A stretch of DNA of 64,000 bases, from contig NZ_JBAJIJ010000001.1 in NCBI RefSeq assembly GCF_036867135.1, positions 1,178,001 to 1,242,000 of the forward strand, read 5' to 3'. This stretch comes from Aeromicrobium sp. Sec7.5 (lineage in GTDB: Bacteria; Actinomycetota; Actinomycetes; Propionibacteriales; Nocardioidaceae). The position numbers and the translations under genes were made by a program. The notes under the pieces are model-generated. The model did no database searches. It was not told where the DNA came from and saw only the letters and a program-made list of their open reading frames with translations. Below are positions 49,056 through 59,525 of the stretch, one piece after another; the stretch's first letter is position 1; every line of letters begins with the position of its first letter.

Positions 49056-50444
49056 ATGCCGGTGAGTCACCCCCACGACAGCGACGAATCGATCCTGCGC
49101 CTTGCCATGTCCTCGCTCGAGGACAATGTCGAGCGCGAGCAGGACCCGCCCCGTCGCGCCCTCTCCGCCCGCGACCTCACGTCTCTCCGTCGCCCCGTCG
49201 TCGGCGGGCGGCGGCGATCCAGCGGCTCTCGGGCCGAGGAGGCGGTGAGCCCGGCGGCTCCGGCACGTGCGGGACGCCGGGCTGCGGGGGTCCCCTTCGA
49301 GGTCGATCGGGACGCACCGGAGCCGGTCGACGCGGCGGCGTCCGAGGAGGTCGCCGAGCTCACGCACCGCGTGACTGAGCTGCTGGCGGAGCGCGAGTCG
49401 TTGCAGCGGCGCCTCGCCGAGGGCGCCGACGAGGTCGACGAGCGCGAGGCGCGCGTGGCCGATGCCGCCATGCGGGTCGTCGCGCTGGAGGCCGAGGTGG
49501 CCCGGCTCGAGCGTCGTCCGGCCCCGCCCGAGGAGGCCGGCCGGGAGATCGAGGGTCAGCTCGCCGAGATCCTCGCCGAGCGCGACCAGCTCGTCGCCGA
49601 GCGCGACCGGATCCGTGCCGAGCGCGACGAGCTCCTGGCCCGTGCAGCGCGCAGCACCGAGCAGGTCGACGCCCTGCGGGCCGAGCTCGGCCAGGTCGAC
49701 GCACGCTCCGCCGACCTGCCGGCGCAGGTCTCGGAGCTGTCGACGCGCGTGTCCGAGCTGACGGCCGAGCGCGAGTCGCTCGAGCGACGCCTGGGCGAGG
49801 GCGCTCACGAGGTCGACGACCTCCGTCGTCAGACCTCGGGTCTGGAGCGAGACCTCGACGGCTCGCGGGCGCGGGTCGCCGACCTCGAGGCCGAGGTGCG
49901 GCAGATGCAGGACCGCACGCAGGACCTCGAGGCCGTGCGGGAACGACTCGACGTCGCGGACCGCGAGCTGGTCGAGACCCGCCAGGCGCTCTCCGAGCGG
50001 GAGCGTGATCTCGTCGAGATCGCCGCCGACCTCGTCGAGGCCGCCCGACGCGCCGAGCGTGCCGAGCGGGAGAATGCCGACCTGCGCCGCCAGGCCGCCG
50101 AGCACGTCACGGCCACCGAGGCGATGCAGACCGGTCACGCGACGGCCACCGCCGGCCTGGAGGCCGACCTGGATGCCGCCCGCGCGGCCACCGCCGACCT
50201 GGAGACCCGCGTCGGCAGCCTCCTGCGATCCCTGTCGGACCGCGAGGACGACCTGGCCGCGGCCGCGCAAGCAGCGGTCCAGCTGGCCCAGGCGCGCGAG
50301 GACATCGAGGACTACGAGGCCGAGGCCGAGTCACTCAGCGACCAGGTCGTGGCCCTGCAGGACGAGCTCGTGGCCGCGGAGGAGCGTCACGCGGCCGAGG
50401 TCGCGGCGATCATGGCCGAGTTCTCGGCGTTGCGCCGCGGCTGA
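49056..50444 (+). CDS. Long coiled-coil protein of unknown function
   Basis: I do not recognise this 462-aa protein. The first about 95 residues are basic and disordered, with many Arg, Pro, Ala and Ser. From about residue 98 to the end it is an almost unbroken acidic coiled coil without signal peptide or membrane segment. An internal repeat is visible: ELTHRVTELLAERESLQRRL and, about 130 residues later, ELSTRVSELTAERESLERRL, both followed by [AG]EGA[DH]EVD. The fold suggests a cytoskeletal, scaffold or chromosome-organising role, but this is inference. A TAACAT -10 candidate lies at 49017-49022. It is upstream of dnaE1 but has its own spacing. Confidence 0.75.
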   Translation: MPVSHPHDSDESILRLAMSSLEDNVEREQDPPRRALSARDLTSLRRPVVGGRRRSSGSRAEEAVSPAAPARAGRRAAGVPFEVDRDAPEPVDAAASEEVAELTHRVTELLAERESLQRRLAEGADEVDEREARVADAAMRVVALEAEVARLERRPAPPEEAGREIEGQLAEILAERDQLVAERDRIRAERDELLARAARSTEQVDALRAELGQVDARSADLPAQVSELSTRVSELTAERESLERRLGEGAHEVDDLRRQTSGLERDLDGSRARVADLEAEVRQMQDRTQDLEAVRERLDVADRELVETRQALSERERDLVEIAADLVEAARRAERAERENADLRRQAAEHVTATEAMQTGHATATAGLEADLDAARAATADLETRVGSLLRSLSDREDDLAAAAQAAVQLAQAREDIEDYEAEAESLSDQVVALQDELVAAEERHAAEVAAIMAEFSALRRG

Positions 50445-50501
50445 CCCGGCCGGACAGCGGCGGGGGAGGCGTGGCGTCACGGTCCCGTCGGTGGGCTCGA
50501 C

Positions 50502-50596
50502 TAGGCTGACACCCTCTCCGCGACCCTCGTCGCGATCGAGACCGTGACCTGCCGCGACTCACGTCCCGGCACTGCCGTGAGGAGGCCGTCCACGCG
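50502..50596 (+). promoter_or_regulatory. dnaE1 -10 candidate and leader
   Basis: TAGGCT at 50502-50507 would give an 80-nt leader ending in GAGGAGG (50579-50585) before the ATG at 50597. Unlike most TAGGCT elements here it is not next to a start codon. Confidence 0.4.
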
Positions 50597-53500
50597 ATGT
50601 CGAGCGACTCGTCCTTCGTGCACCTGCACGTCCACACCGAGTACTCGATGCTCGACGGAGCCTCGCTCCTGGACGGCCTGTTCGAGCGCACGGCCGGTCT
50701 CGGGATGCCCGCCATCGCGATGACCGACCACGGCAACCTGCACGGCGCGTACGACTTCTGGTCCAAGGCGCGCCAGCACGGCGTCAAGCCCATCATCGGC
50801 CTCGAGGCGTACCTGACCCCGGGCACCCACCGCTCCGAGCGACGCCGCGTCCGCTGGGGCAAGGGCAACTCCGAGGAGGAGGGCGGCAACGACGTCTCCG
50901 GCGGCGGCTCGTACACGCACATGACGATGCTCGCCACCAGCACCGAGGGCATGCACAACCTGTTCCGCATGTCATCGCTGTCGAGCCTGGAGGGCTACTA
51001 CTTCAAGCCCCGCGCCGACCGCGAGCTCCTCAACCGCTACGGCAAGGGCCTGATCGCCACCACGGGTTGTCCGTCCGGCGAGATCCAGACCCGGCTGCGC
51101 CTGCGGCAGTACGACGAGGCCCGCGCAGCGGCCGCCGAGTTCCAGGACATCTTCGGCAAGGAGAACTTCTTCCTCGAGCTTATGGACCACGGCCTCTCGA
51201 TCGAGAAGGTCGTGCGCGACGACCTGCTGCGGCTGGGCAAGGAGCTCGGCATCCCGCCGGTCGCCACCAACGACTCGCACTACAACAACCCCGAGGACGC
51301 CGACGCCCAGGAGGCGCTGCTCTGCGTCAACTCGGGCAGCCGGCTCTCCGAGCCCACGTACGCCCAGGGCGGCAAGCGCTTCGCCTTCGACGGGGGCGGC
51401 TACTACATCAAGTCGGCCCAGGAGATGCGCTCGCTGTGGGAGGACTCCTACGGCATGAAGGAGGCCTGCGACAACACGCTCCTGATCGCCGAGCGCTGTG
51501 ACATGGAGTTCACCGAGTCCAACGGCGGCTACATGGCCAAGGCCGACGTGCCGCCCGGCCACGACGAGGAGAGCTGGTTCGTCGAGGAGGTCTGGCGCGG
51601 CATCGAGGCCCGCTATCCCGGCGACGCCCTCACCGACGCCGTCCGCGCCCGGGTCGACATGGAGCTCGACGTCATCAAGACCAAGGGCTACTGCGGCTAC
51701 TACCTCGTGGTCGCCGACTTCATCAACTGGTCCAAGGAGAACGGCATCCGGGTGGGCCCGGGTCGTGGGTCCGGTGCCGGCTCGATCGCCGCCTACGCCC
51801 TGCGCATCACCGACCTGTGCCCGCTCACGCACGGCCTGATCTTCGAGCGGTTCCTCAATCCCGAGCGTCCGTCGATGCCCGACTTCGACATCGACTTCGA
51901 CGAGCGTCGTCGCGGCGAGGTCATCAACTACGTCTCGCGCAAGTACGGCTCCGAGCGCGTGGCCCAGATCGCCACGTTCGGCCGCATCAAGTCCAAGCAG
52001 GCCATCAAGGACGCCACGCGCGTGCTGTCGTACGACTTCCCGCTCGGGGAGAAGATCACCAAGGCGCTGCCCGCCGACATCATGGGCAAGGGCGTGCCGC
52101 TCGGCGACCTCTTCAACGACCAGCACCCGCGGTACAACGACGCCAAGGAGTTCCGGGAGATGCACGCCCAGGACGCCGAGGTCCGCACGATCTACGACAC
52201 CGCGATCGGGCTCGAGGGCCAGATCCGGCAGTGGGGCGTGCACGCGGCCGGCGTCATCATGAGCAGCGAGCCGCTCATCGACATCGTGCCGATCATGCGG
52301 CGCGACCAGGACGGCGCGATCATCACGCAGTTCGACTACCCGATGTGCGAGGCGCTCGGGCTGGTCAAGATGGACTTCCTGGGTCTGCGCAACCTCACGG
52401 TGCTCGACGACGCGCTCGAGAACGTCCGGCTCAACCGCGGCGTCGAGGTCGTCCTCGAGGACCTCACGTTCGACGACCCGGCCACCTACGAGCTGCTGTC
52501 GCGCGGCGACACGCTCGGGGTGTTCCAGCTCGACGGCGGGCCCATGCGTGCCCTGCTGCGCAGCATGCGCCCTGACAAGTTCGAGGACATCTCGGCCGTC
52601 GGCGCGCTGTACCGGCCCGGCCCCATGGGTGCCGACTCGCACAACAAGTACGCCCGGCGCAAGAATGGCCGCGAGCCCATCGAGCCCATCCACCCCGAGC
52701 TCGAGAAGCCGCTCGAGACCGTGCTGGGCGAGACCTACGGCCTGATCGTGTACCAGGAGCAGGTCATGGAGATCGCCCAGGTGCTGGCGGGATTCAGCCT
52801 CGGCCAGGCCGACAACCTGCGCCGGGCGATGGGCAAGAAGAAGAAGTCCGAGCTCGACAAGCAGTACGCCGGCTTCCAGGCCGGGATGCTCGAGCGTGGC
52901 TACGCCCAGCAGGCCATCACGGCCCTGTGGGAGATCCTGCTGCCGTTCTCCGACTACGCCTTCAACAAGGCCCACTCGGCCGCCTACGGGGTCATCAGCT
53001 ACTGGACCGCCTACCTCAAGGCCAACTTCCCGGCCGAGTACATGGCAGCGCTGCTCACGAGCGTGCGGGGCGACAAGGACAAGTCCGCCATCTACCTCAG
53101 CGAGTGCCGGCGCCTCGGCATCCAGGTGCTGCCGCCCGACGTCAACGAGTCGCAGGCCAACTTCGCCTCGGTCGGCACCGACATCCGCTTCGGCCTCACC
53201 GCGATCCGCAACGTCGGCGAGAACGTGGTCGGCGGCATCATCGAGGCTCGCGAGGAGAAGGGCGCGTACACCGACTTCGCCGACTTCCTCGACAAGGTCC
53301 CGCTCACGGTGTGCAACAAGCGGGTCCTCGACTCGCTCATCAAGGCGGGTGCCTTCGACTCCATGAAGCACGGCCGCCGCGCGCTCGTCACGATCGCCGA
53401 GGAGGCGGTCGACCAGCACCTCGACCTCAAGCGCAACGCCGCGATCGGCCAGGACTCCCTCTTCGGCGGGGTCGACGACGACGGTGGTGGCGGGGTGTCG

Positions 53501-54163
53501 ATCACGATCCCGCCCGTGCCGGAGTGGGACAAGACCCAGCTGCTCGCCTTCGAGCGCGACATGCTCGGCCTCTACGTCTCCGACCATCCCCTGCTGGGTC
53601 TCGAGCACGTCCTGCAGGCCAGTCGCGACGTCTCGATCGTCGACCTGGTCACCGACACCGAGCGCCCCGACGGCTCGATGGTCAAGCTGTGCGGCCTCGT
53701 CACCGGGGTGCAGCGCCGCCTGTCCAAGAAGGGCGACACCTGGGCGTCCATCACGCTGGAGGACCTCGAGGGCTCGGTCGAGGTCATGGTGTTCCCGGCC
53801 GCCTACGCCCTGGCGGCCGACCTGCTGCGGGCCGATCAGGTGGTCGCCGTCAAGGCGCGGGTCCGCCGCAAGGACGAAGGCCTCGACCTCATGGCCACCG
53901 AGGTCACGATGCCGGCCATGAGCGTCGGCGGCAGCGAGGCGCCGATCGCCGTCACCATGCCAGTGGCACGCTGTACCGCAGACATGATTGCGCGCTTCAA
54001 GCAGGTGCTCGCCGCCCATCCCGGGGCCAGCGAGGTCCACCTCAGACTCGTCAGCTCCTCGGGCACCCGCGTCATGCGTCTGGACCGGGCGTACCGCGTG
54101 ACCCAGTCGTCGTCGCTCATCGCCGACCTCAAAGAGCTCCTCGGCCCGAACTGCCTCGCATGA
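50597..54163 (+). CDS. dnaE1: DNA polymerase III alpha subunit
   Basis: The 1188-aa replicative polymerase. The N-terminal PHP domain retains its metal-site residues in FVHLHVHTEYSMLDGAS and TDHGNLHG, consistent with the proofreading PHP exonuclease of actinobacterial DnaE1. The catalytic aspartates are in MPDFDIDFDERRRGEVINYV. AFNKAHSAAYGVISYWTAYLK and PPDVNESQANF mark the fingers and helix-hairpin-helix region, and an OB fold lies near KLCGLVTGVQRRLSKKG. Length is normal. Its stop overlaps the next gene as ATGA. Confidence 0.97.
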   Translation: MSSDSSFVHLHVHTEYSMLDGASLLDGLFERTAGLGMPAIAMTDHGNLHGAYDFWSKARQHGVKPIIGLEAYLTPGTHRSERRRVRWGKGNSEEEGGNDVSGGGSYTHMTMLATSTEGMHNLFRMSSLSSLEGYYFKPRADRELLNRYGKGLIATTGCPSGEIQTRLRLRQYDEARAAAAEFQDIFGKENFFLELMDHGLSIEKVVRDDLLRLGKELGIPPVATNDSHYNNPEDADAQEALLCVNSGSRLSEPTYAQGGKRFAFDGGGYYIKSAQEMRSLWEDSYGMKEACDNTLLIAERCDMEFTESNGGYMAKADVPPGHDEESWFVEEVWRGIEARYPGDALTDAVRARVDMELDVIKTKGYCGYYLVVADFINWSKENGIRVGPGRGSGAGSIAAYALRITDLCPLTHGLIFERFLNPERPSMPDFDIDFDERRRGEVINYVSRKYGSERVAQIATFGRIKSKQAIKDATRVLSYDFPLGEKITKALPADIMGKGVPLGDLFNDQHPRYNDAKEFREMHAQDAEVRTIYDTAIGLEGQIRQWGVHAAGVIMSSEPLIDIVPIMRRDQDGAIITQFDYPMCEALGLVKMDFLGLRNLTVLDDALENVRLNRGVEVVLEDLTFDDPATYELLSRGDTLGVFQLDGGPMRALLRSMRPDKFEDISAVGALYRPGPMGADSHNKYARRKNGREPIEPIHPELEKPLETVLGETYGLIVYQEQVMEIAQVLAGFSLGQADNLRRAMGKKKKSELDKQYAGFQAGMLERGYAQQAITALWEILLPFSDYAFNKAHSAAYGVISYWTAYLKANFPAEYMAALLTSVRGDKDKSAIYLSECRRLGIQVLPPDVNESQANFASVGTDIRFGLTAIRNVGENVVGGIIEAREEKGAYTDFADFLDKVPLTVCNKRVLDSLIKAGAFDSMKHGRRALVTIAEEAVDQHLDLKRNAAIGQDSLFGGVDDDGGGGVSITIPPVPEWDKTQLLAFERDMLGLYVSDHPLLGLEHVLQASRDVSIVDLVTDTERPDGSMVKLCGLVTGVQRRLSKKGDTWASITLEDLEGSVEVMVFPAAYALAADLLRADQVVAVKARVRRKDEGLDLMATEVTMPAMSVGGSEAPIAVTMPVARCTADMIARFKQVLAAHPGASEVHLRLVSSSGTRVMRLDRAYRVTQSSSLIADLKELLGPNCLA

Positions 54164-54723
54164 AGTGGCCGCTGAGCGTGCTCCTCATGACGGTCCTCAC
54201 CGGGCTCGCCGGCGCCGTCGTGTGGGTCCAGCTCGCCGAGCCGGCGCGCTGGACCGTCGCCGACGGCAGCCTGCAGATGGGCCAGGAGGCCGTCACCGCC
54301 CAGTTCGCCGTCTCGATCGCGTTCGCGGTGGTCGGTCTGGGCGGGGGACTTCTGCTGGGCTTCCTGCTCGGTGTGCTGGCGCGCCCGGTCGGGTGGCCAC
54401 TGGTCGTCGTCGCGGCCGGAGCCGGAGCGGTCGCCACGCTGATCGCCTGGCAGCTCGGCATGGTGTGGGGTCCGCCGGACCCCTCCACGGTCAGCGGGGT
54501 CTCGACGGGCGACACGATCCCCGACGAGCTCACCGTCACGATCCCCGCGGCGTTCCTCGCGTGGTCCATCGCGGCGATCGCCGGTCTGCTGCCGGGTGTC
54601 GCGCTCAACCCCTCGGCGCGCGCCGACGCCCGCGCCGAGGAGCAGCGCTGGCAGAAGGCTGCGTCCTCAGCGGCCCACGGCCGCCACGATCCCCATGGTG
54701 AGGTCGATCAGGTCCTGCGGTGA
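54160..54723 (+). CDS. Four-TM membrane protein coupled to dnaE1
   Basis: A 187-aa protein of unknown function. The helices are SVLLMTVLTGLAGAVVWV, AVSIAFAVVGLGGGLLLGFLLGV, WPLVVVAAGAGAVATLIAW and TIPAAFLAWSIAAIAGLLPGV, with an extracytoplasmic loop between the first two. The C-terminus is hydrophilic and overlaps the convergent YbaK gene by 57 nt. The start is fixed by the ATGA overlap with the dnaE1 stop. Proteins annotated as DUF2567 have similar topology, but I cannot confirm that assignment. Confidence 0.78.
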   Translation: MKWPLSVLLMTVLTGLAGAVVWVQLAEPARWTVADGSLQMGQEAVTAQFAVSIAFAVVGLGGGLLLGFLLGVLARPVGWPLVVVAAGAGAVATLIAWQLGMVWGPPDPSTVSGVSTGDTIPDELTVTIPAAFLAWSIAAIAGLLPGVALNPSARADARAEEQRWQKAASSAAHGRHDPHGEVDQVLR

Positions 54724-55143
54724 CAGCTCGAGGTCGAGCCCGCGCTGGCCGCCCGAGACCAGCACGGTGTCCCAGAGCTCGGCCGTCTCGTCGATGACCG
54801 TGGGGTGGCGACGCTTCTGCCCGATCGGTGAGATGCCGCCCAGGACATAGCCCGTGGCCCGCTGGGCCGCTGCGGGGTCGGCCATCCGGGCCCGCTTGGC
54901 GCCGAGGGCCGACGCGGCCGCCTTCAGGTCGACCGAGCAGCTCACCGGCACCACGACGACGGCCAGGCCGTCGTCGGCCTGGACCATCAAGGTCTTGAAG
55001 ACCCGGTCAGGGTCGACGTCGAGGGCTTCGGCCGCCTCCAGACCGTATGAGGTCGCCCGGGGGTCGTGCTCGTAGGCCCGGATCGTGAAGTCGACGCCGG
55101 CCGCCTTGAGCGCCTCGGTCGCCGGCGTGCCCGCACTGCTCAT
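54667..55143 (-). CDS. ybaK: Cys-tRNA(Pro) deacylase (YbaK/EbsC)
   Basis: The 158-aa trans-editing enzyme hydrolyses mischarged Cys-tRNA(Pro). Family blocks are YEHDPRATSYGLEAAEALDVDP, RVFKTLMVQADDGLAVVVVPV, where the lysine is conserved, and GYVLGGISPIGQKRRHPTVIDE, diagnostic of the EbsC/YbaK subgroup. ATG 55143 overlaps the benE stop (ATGA), so it is translationally coupled to the transporter, although the functions are unrelated. It converges on the dnaE1-linked membrane gene. Confidence 0.92.
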   Translation of the reverse strand: MSSAGTPATEALKAAGVDFTIRAYEHDPRATSYGLEAAEALDVDPDRVFKTLMVQADDGLAVVVVPVSCSVDLKAAASALGAKRARMADPAAAQRATGYVLGGISPIGQKRRHPTVIDETAELWDTVLVSGGQRGLDLELSPQDLIDLTMGIVAAVGR

Positions 55144-56369
55144 GCCGGATCCGCCGGATCCGCCGGATCGGCCGCGGCGTCAGGTCGAGGACGTTCGATG
55201 GTCCAGCGCACCGCGAGCCCGAGCACGAGCGCCCAGAACGCGCCGCCGACGCCGCCGATCGTGATGCCGGACGCGGCCACCAGGAAGGCGACCGCCGAGC
55301 TGGTCCGGTGCTCCGTGTCGTCGAGCGCACCGCGCATCGCCGCCGCGAACGCCGCCAGCAGCGCGAGCCCCGCGACGGACTCGACGATGCCGGGCGCGGC
55401 CGATGCGGTCAGCGCCACGAGCGCCGCGGAGGCCGGAGCCAGGACGAGATAGGCCACGCCGGCCGTGGCTGCGGCGATCCAGCGGCGGTCCTTCGCGCCG
55501 GCTCCGTCGCCGGCCGTGAGAGCGGCCGACAGTGCGGCGAGGTTCATCGCGTGCCCGCCGAACGGGGCGACGATCGCGGTGCCGGCTCCGGCGGCCACCA
55601 TGCTCGGGGTCCACGGGACGCGATAGCCGTACGACGCCATGACGGCGACTCCGGGGATGTTCTGCGACGCCATCGTCACGACGGTCAGCGGCACCGCGAT
55701 GCCGATCACGGCCGCGACGGTGAAGGCCGGCGTCGTCCAGCTCAAGGTCGGCACGAGATCGGCACGCGGCACGGCGGCGTCGCTCGTCGCGAGGTCGGTC
55801 GCCATGACGCCGAGGGCGACGACGAACGCGATCGGCACCGCCCACGTCGGCAACCACCGCGTGGCCACCAGCCACACGAGCAGGATCGGCGCGATCAGGG
55901 CGGGGGAGTCGGCCACGGCCACGAACGGCGCGAGGCACAGCTGCAGCAGCACCCCGCCCAGCATCGCCTGGGCCAGCGGGACGGGGATGCGACCGATGAG
56001 CCGACCGAGGGCAGGCACGAGACCGGTCAGCGCCAGGAGCACCCCCGTGACGGCGAAGGCTCCCACCGCAGCGGCCCATCCACCGTCGACGGTGCCCGTG
56101 CTGACCAGCAGCGCGGCCCCCGGTGTGGACCAGGCGAACGACAGTGGGAGCCGCGTCCAGGTGGCGAGCCCCAGCATCACGAGCCCGAAGACCAGGCAGA
56201 GGGCCAGCAGTCCGCTCGCCGCCTGGGCCGGAGTCGCGCCGACGGCCCGCAGACCCGCGATGACGACCGCGAACGAGGACGTGAATCCGACGAGCGCCGC
56301 GACCAGACCAGCCACGATCGGTGCGCGCACGCCCGCGGAGTCGATGGCTGGAGGTCGCGCGTCGGACAC
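55140..56369 (-). CDS. benE: BenE-family benzoate/H+ symporter
   Basis: A 409-aa transporter with about twelve membrane helices, belonging to the BenE family that imports benzoate with protons. Typical blocks are [71 protein letters not shown] and [17 protein letters not shown]. No benzoate catabolic gene is nearby, so its substrate is uncertain. The protein ends in a DPADPADPA tail encoded by a GGATCCGCC microrepeat. GTG 56369 has TAGGCT 7 nt upstream on this strand. Confidence 0.91.
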   Translation of the reverse strand: MSDARPPAIDSAGVRAPIVAGLVAALVGFTSSFAVVIAGLRAVGATPAQAASGLLALCLVFGLVMLGLATWTRLPLSFAWSTPGAALLVSTGTVDGGWAAAVGAFAVTGVLLALTGLVPALGRLIGRIPVPLAQAMLGGVLLQLCLAPFVAVADSPALIAPILLVWLVATRWLPTWAVPIAFVVALGVMATDLATSDAAVPRADLVPTLSWTTPAFTVAAVIGIAVPLTVVTMASQNIPGVAVMASYGYRVPWTPSMVAAGAGTAIVAPFGGHAMNLAALSAALTAGDGAGAKDRRWIAAATAGVAYLVLAPASAALVALTASAAPGIVESVAGLALLAAFAAAMRGALDDTEHRTSSAVAFLVAASGITIGGVGGAFWALVLGLAVRWTIERPRPDAAADPADPADPA

Positions 56370-56409
56370 GGCGCGTAGCCTACGCCGCCGCCTCCGTAGA
56401 CTTCGCTGC
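56370..56409. promoter_or_regulatory. Back-to-back leaderless promoters of benE and hisD
   Basis: The minus-strand TAGGCT (56382-56377) is 7 nt before the benE GTG at 56369. The plus-strand TAGACT (56397-56402) is 7 nt before the hisD GTG at 56410. The two start codons are 40 nt apart, with 14 nt between the hexamers. Confidence 0.6.
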
Positions 56410-57738
56410 GTGCTCCGACGTCTTGACCTGCGCCAGCTGACCCCCGAAGCCCACGAGTGGCAGCGCGTCTACGGTCATGCCGTTCCGCGCGCCGAGCTCG
56501 ACGTCGACCAGGCGCTCGACGCGGTGCGGCCGATCTGTGAGGACGTCCGTGCGCGAGGCGCCGACGCGGTCCTGGACGCCGGCGAGCGCTTCGACCGGGT
56601 TCGTCCTGCGCAGCTGCGGGTGCCGGCCGAGGTGCTGGCCACCGCGCTGGCCGAGCTCGATCCCGCGATCCGCGCGGCGCTCGAGGTCTCGATCGCGCGT
56701 CTGCGCGTCACGAGCGAGGCCGAGCTGGAGCACAGCGTCACGACCACCGTCGCGGACGGTGCGGTCGTGGAGCGCCGGATCGTGCCGATGCAGCGCGTGG
56801 GTCTCTACGTGCCCGGAGGCCTGGCGCCCCTGGTCAGCACCGTCGTCATGAACGCCGTCCCGGCCCAGGTGGCCGGCGTGGCCGGCGTCGCCCTTGCCAG
56901 CCCGCCCAGCCGCGAGCACTGGGACGGGGCCGGATGGCCGCACCCGTCGATCCTGGCGGCGTGCGCGCTGCTCGGCGTCGACGAGGTCTACGCGGCCGGC
57001 GGCGCCCAGGCGCTCGCGATGCTGGCGTACGGCACCGACGACTGCGCTCCGGTCAACCTCATCACCGGGCCGGGCAACATCTACGTGGCAGCCGCCAAGC
57101 GGTACCTCCAGGGCACCGTCGCGATCGACTCCGAGGCCGGGCCGACCGAGATCGCGGTCATCGCCGACGCGAGCGCCGACGCCGACCTCGTCGCGTCCGA
57201 CCTCGTGAGCCAGGCCGAGCACGACCCCATGGCGGCGTCCGTCCTCATCACCGACAGCGAGGACCTCGCCGACCGCGTCGACGTGGCGCTCGCGGACCAG
57301 GTCGACCGGGCCCGCCACGTCGACCGGATCCGCACCGCCCTGGCGGGGCGCCAGTCGGGCACCGTGCTCGTCCGTGACATCGACCAGGCGATCCAGGTGG
57401 CCAACGCCTACGCCGCCGAGCACCTCGAGATCCAGACCGAGGACTCCGCCGGGGTCGCCGCGCAGATCGTGAACGCCGGTGCCGTCTTCGTCGGCTCCTT
57501 CAGCCCCGTGTCGCTCGGCGACTACGCGGCCGGCTCCAACCACGTCCTGCCCACCGCGGGGTGCGCGTGCCACTCGTCGGGGCTCTCGGTGCGCGCGTTC
57601 TGCAAGAACATGCAGGTCGTCACGTACTCCGAAGCGGCCCTGCGCGAGGTGGGTCCGCACGTCGTGACCCTGGCCGAGGCCGAGAACCTGCCGTCCCACG
57701 GCGCCGCCGTCTCGATCCGGCTGGCCCGCGATGTCTGA
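56410..57738 (+). CDS. hisD: Histidinol dehydrogenase
   Basis: The 442-aa zinc enzyme performs the last two oxidations of histidine synthesis. [70 protein letters not shown] and [12 protein letters not shown] are classic blocks, and the late [17 protein letters not shown] carries zinc and catalytic residues. It heads the his operon. GTG 56410 is fixed by the -10 at 7 nt. Its stop codon lies inside the first copy of a 36-bp duplication that opens hisC. Confidence 0.96.
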   Translation: MLRRLDLRQLTPEAHEWQRVYGHAVPRAELDVDQALDAVRPICEDVRARGADAVLDAGERFDRVRPAQLRVPAEVLATALAELDPAIRAALEVSIARLRVTSEAELEHSVTTTVADGAVVERRIVPMQRVGLYVPGGLAPLVSTVVMNAVPAQVAGVAGVALASPPSREHWDGAGWPHPSILAACALLGVDEVYAAGGAQALAMLAYGTDDCAPVNLITGPGNIYVAAAKRYLQGTVAIDSEAGPTEIAVIADASADADLVASDLVSQAEHDPMAASVLITDSEDLADRVDVALADQVDRARHVDRIRTALAGRQSGTVLVRDIDQAIQVANAYAAEHLEIQTEDSAGVAAQIVNAGAVFVGSFSPVSLGDYAAGSNHVLPTAGCACHSSGLSVRAFCKNMQVVTYSEAALREVGPHVVTLAEAENLPSHGAAVSIRLARDV

Positions 57739-58897
57739 TCGCCGCCCGGAGCCCGGCACCCCCGCCGGGTCTGATCGCCGCCCGGAGCCCGGCACCCCCG
57801 CCGGGGTGCCGGACTGGGTGCCGCTGCGTGACGAGCTGCGGGGCGAGGAGCCCTACGGTGCGCCGCAGATCGACGTGCCGGTGCGGCTCAACACCAACGA
57901 GAACCCGTACGGGCCGAGCGAGGCGACCGCCGACGACATCGCCTCGTCCGTGCGCGCCGCGGCGCTTGACCTCAACCGCTACCCCGACCGCGAGGCATGG
58001 GGCCTGCGCACGGCGCTCGCCGACTACCTCTCGCGCGAGGTGGCCGGGCTCGACGCGAACCGGGTGTGGGCGGCCAACGGGTCGAACGAGGTCATGCAGC
58101 AGATCCTGCAGGCGTTCGGCGGTCCCGGACGCACCGCGCTGTCGTTCGCGCCCACGTACTCGATGTACCCCGAGTACGCGCGCAACACCCACACGCGCTG
58201 GGTCGCCGGGCAGCGCCGCGACGACTTCGGCATCGACGCCGACTCCGCGGTCGCGCTGATCGAGGCCGAGCAGCCCGACGTCGTGTTCCTCACCTCGCCC
58301 AACAACCCCACGGGCACCGCGCTCGACCCGCTGCACACCCGCGCCGTGCTGGAAGCCGCGCCCGGCATCGTGGTGGTCGACGAGGCCTACGCCGAGTTCC
58401 GCCGGGCCGGCACCCCCTCGGCGCTCGAGCTGCTCGCGCAGTTCCCGCGGCTGGTGGTGACCCGCACGATGAGCAAGGCGTTCGCGCTGGCCGGCGGGCG
58501 ACTGGGCTACCTGGCCGCCGACCCGGCCATCGTCGACGCGCTGCGGATCGTGCGCCTGCCCTACCACCTGTCGTCGGTCACGCAGGCCGCAGCGGAGGCC
58601 GCCCTGCGCCACGCGCCTGAGCTGCTGGCGCAGGTCGACGGGCTGCGGGTCGAGCGCGACCGCACCGCGCAACGGCTGCACGACGACGGCTTCACCGTGG
58701 CCGAGTCCGACGCCAACTTCGTGCTCTTCGGCACCTTCTCCGACCGGCACGCCGTGTGGCAGGGACTCGTCGACCGCGGAGTCCTGGTGCGCGAGACCGG
58801 ACCCCTAGGATGGCTGCGCGTCTCGATCGGCACGCCCGACGAGATGCACGCGTTCCACACCGCACTCCAGGAGGTGACCGATGTCGAGGCACGCTGA
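57731..58897 (+). CDS. hisC: Histidinol-phosphate aminotransferase
   Basis: The 388-aa PLP enzyme transaminates imidazole-acetol phosphate. The core starts at [67 protein letters not shown] and the lysine in [16 protein letters not shown] follow. The N-terminus repeats [12 protein letters not shown] twice because of a perfect 36-bp tandem duplication. ATG 57731 overlaps hisD by 8 nt. hisB overlaps its 3' end by 17 nt. Confidence 0.95.
   Translation: MSDRRPEPGTPAGSDRRPEPGTPAGVPDWVPLRDELRGEEPYGAPQIDVPVRLNTNENPYGPSEATADDIASSVRAAALDLNRYPDREAWGLRTALADYLSREVAGLDANRVWAANGSNEVMQQILQAFGGPGRTALSFAPTYSMYPEYARNTHTRWVAGQRRDDFGIDADSAVALIEAEQPDVVFLTSPNNPTGTALDPLHTRAVLEAAPGIVVVDEAYAEFRRAGTPSALELLAQFPRLVVTRTMSKAFALAGGRLGYLAADPAIVDALRIVRLPYHLSSVTQAAAEAALRHAPELLAQVDGLRVERDRTAQRLHDDGFTVAESDANFVLFGTFSDRHAVWQGLVDRGVLVRETGPLGWLRVSIGTPDEMHAFHTALQEVTDVEAR
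57734..57805 (+). repeat. Perfect 36-bp tandem duplication at the hisD/hisC junction
   Basis: 57734-57769 and 57770-57805 are identical. The unit begins TCTGATCGCC and, in copy 1, contains the hisD TGA. Being 36 nt long it keeps the hisC frame and adds 12 residues. Confidence 0.95.
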
Positions 58898-59525
58898 CCC
58901 CGCTGTGGCCGCAAGCGATGCGCGCGGCCCCCGCACGGCCCGGATCGAACGGAAGACCTCCGAGTCGCACGTCGTCGTCGAGCTCGACCTCGACGGCAGC
59001 GGGCAGCACGACATCTCGACCGGCGTCGGCTTCTACGACCACATGCTCACCGCGCTCGCGCGGCACTCGTTGATCGACCTCACGGTCAAGACCGAGGGCG
59101 ACCTGCACATCGATGCGCACCACACCGTCGAGGACACCGCCATCGGCATCGGCGACGCCCTGCGCGAGGCCCTGGGCGACAAGGCGGGCATCCGCCGCTA
59201 CGGCACCGCCACGGTGCCCCTCGACGAGGCCATCGCCACGTGCACGGTCGACGTCTCCGGGCGCCCGTACTTCGTGCACTCCGGTGAGCCCGAGCGGCAG
59301 ATCACGGTGGTCATCGGCGGGCAGTACTCCGGTTCGCTGACCTCGCACGTGTTCGAGTCGATCGCCCACCACGCCGGGCTGACGCTCCACATGACGCTGA
59401 CCTCCGGCCGCGATCCGCACCACATCGCCGAGTGCCAGTTCAAGGCGCTCGCGCGAGCGCTGCGCGAGGCGATCGAGATCGATCCGCGCGAGACGGGCAT
59501 CCCCTCGACCAAGGGTGCGCTGTAG
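58881..59525 (+). CDS. hisB: Imidazoleglycerol-phosphate dehydratase
   Basis: A 214-aa manganese enzyme of histidine synthesis, monofunctional as in other actinobacteria (no phosphatase domain). [37 protein letters not shown] and the second metal motif in [20 protein letters not shown] are present. ATG 58881 lies inside the hisC 3' end with GGAGGTG about 4-6 nt upstream. Its TAG shares one base with the hisH GTG. Confidence 0.96.
   Translation: MSRHADPAVAASDARGPRTARIERKTSESHVVVELDLDGSGQHDISTGVGFYDHMLTALARHSLIDLTVKTEGDLHIDAHHTVEDTAIGIGDALREALGDKAGIRRYGTATVPLDEAIATCTVDVSGRPYFVHSGEPERQITVVIGGQYSGSLTSHVFESIAHHAGLTLHMTLTSGRDPHHIAECQFKALARALREAIEIDPRETGIPSTKGAL

Noticed and set aside
50972-54040. 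1022-codon open frame antisense to dnaE1
   Set aside because: It mirrors the GC-rich third-position bias of dnaE1, has low-complexity composition and shows no domain; dnaE1 is unambiguous.
54160-54723. Confident DUF assignment of the dnaE1-linked membrane protein
   Set aside because: Topology alone is insufficient and no diagnostic motif is visible.
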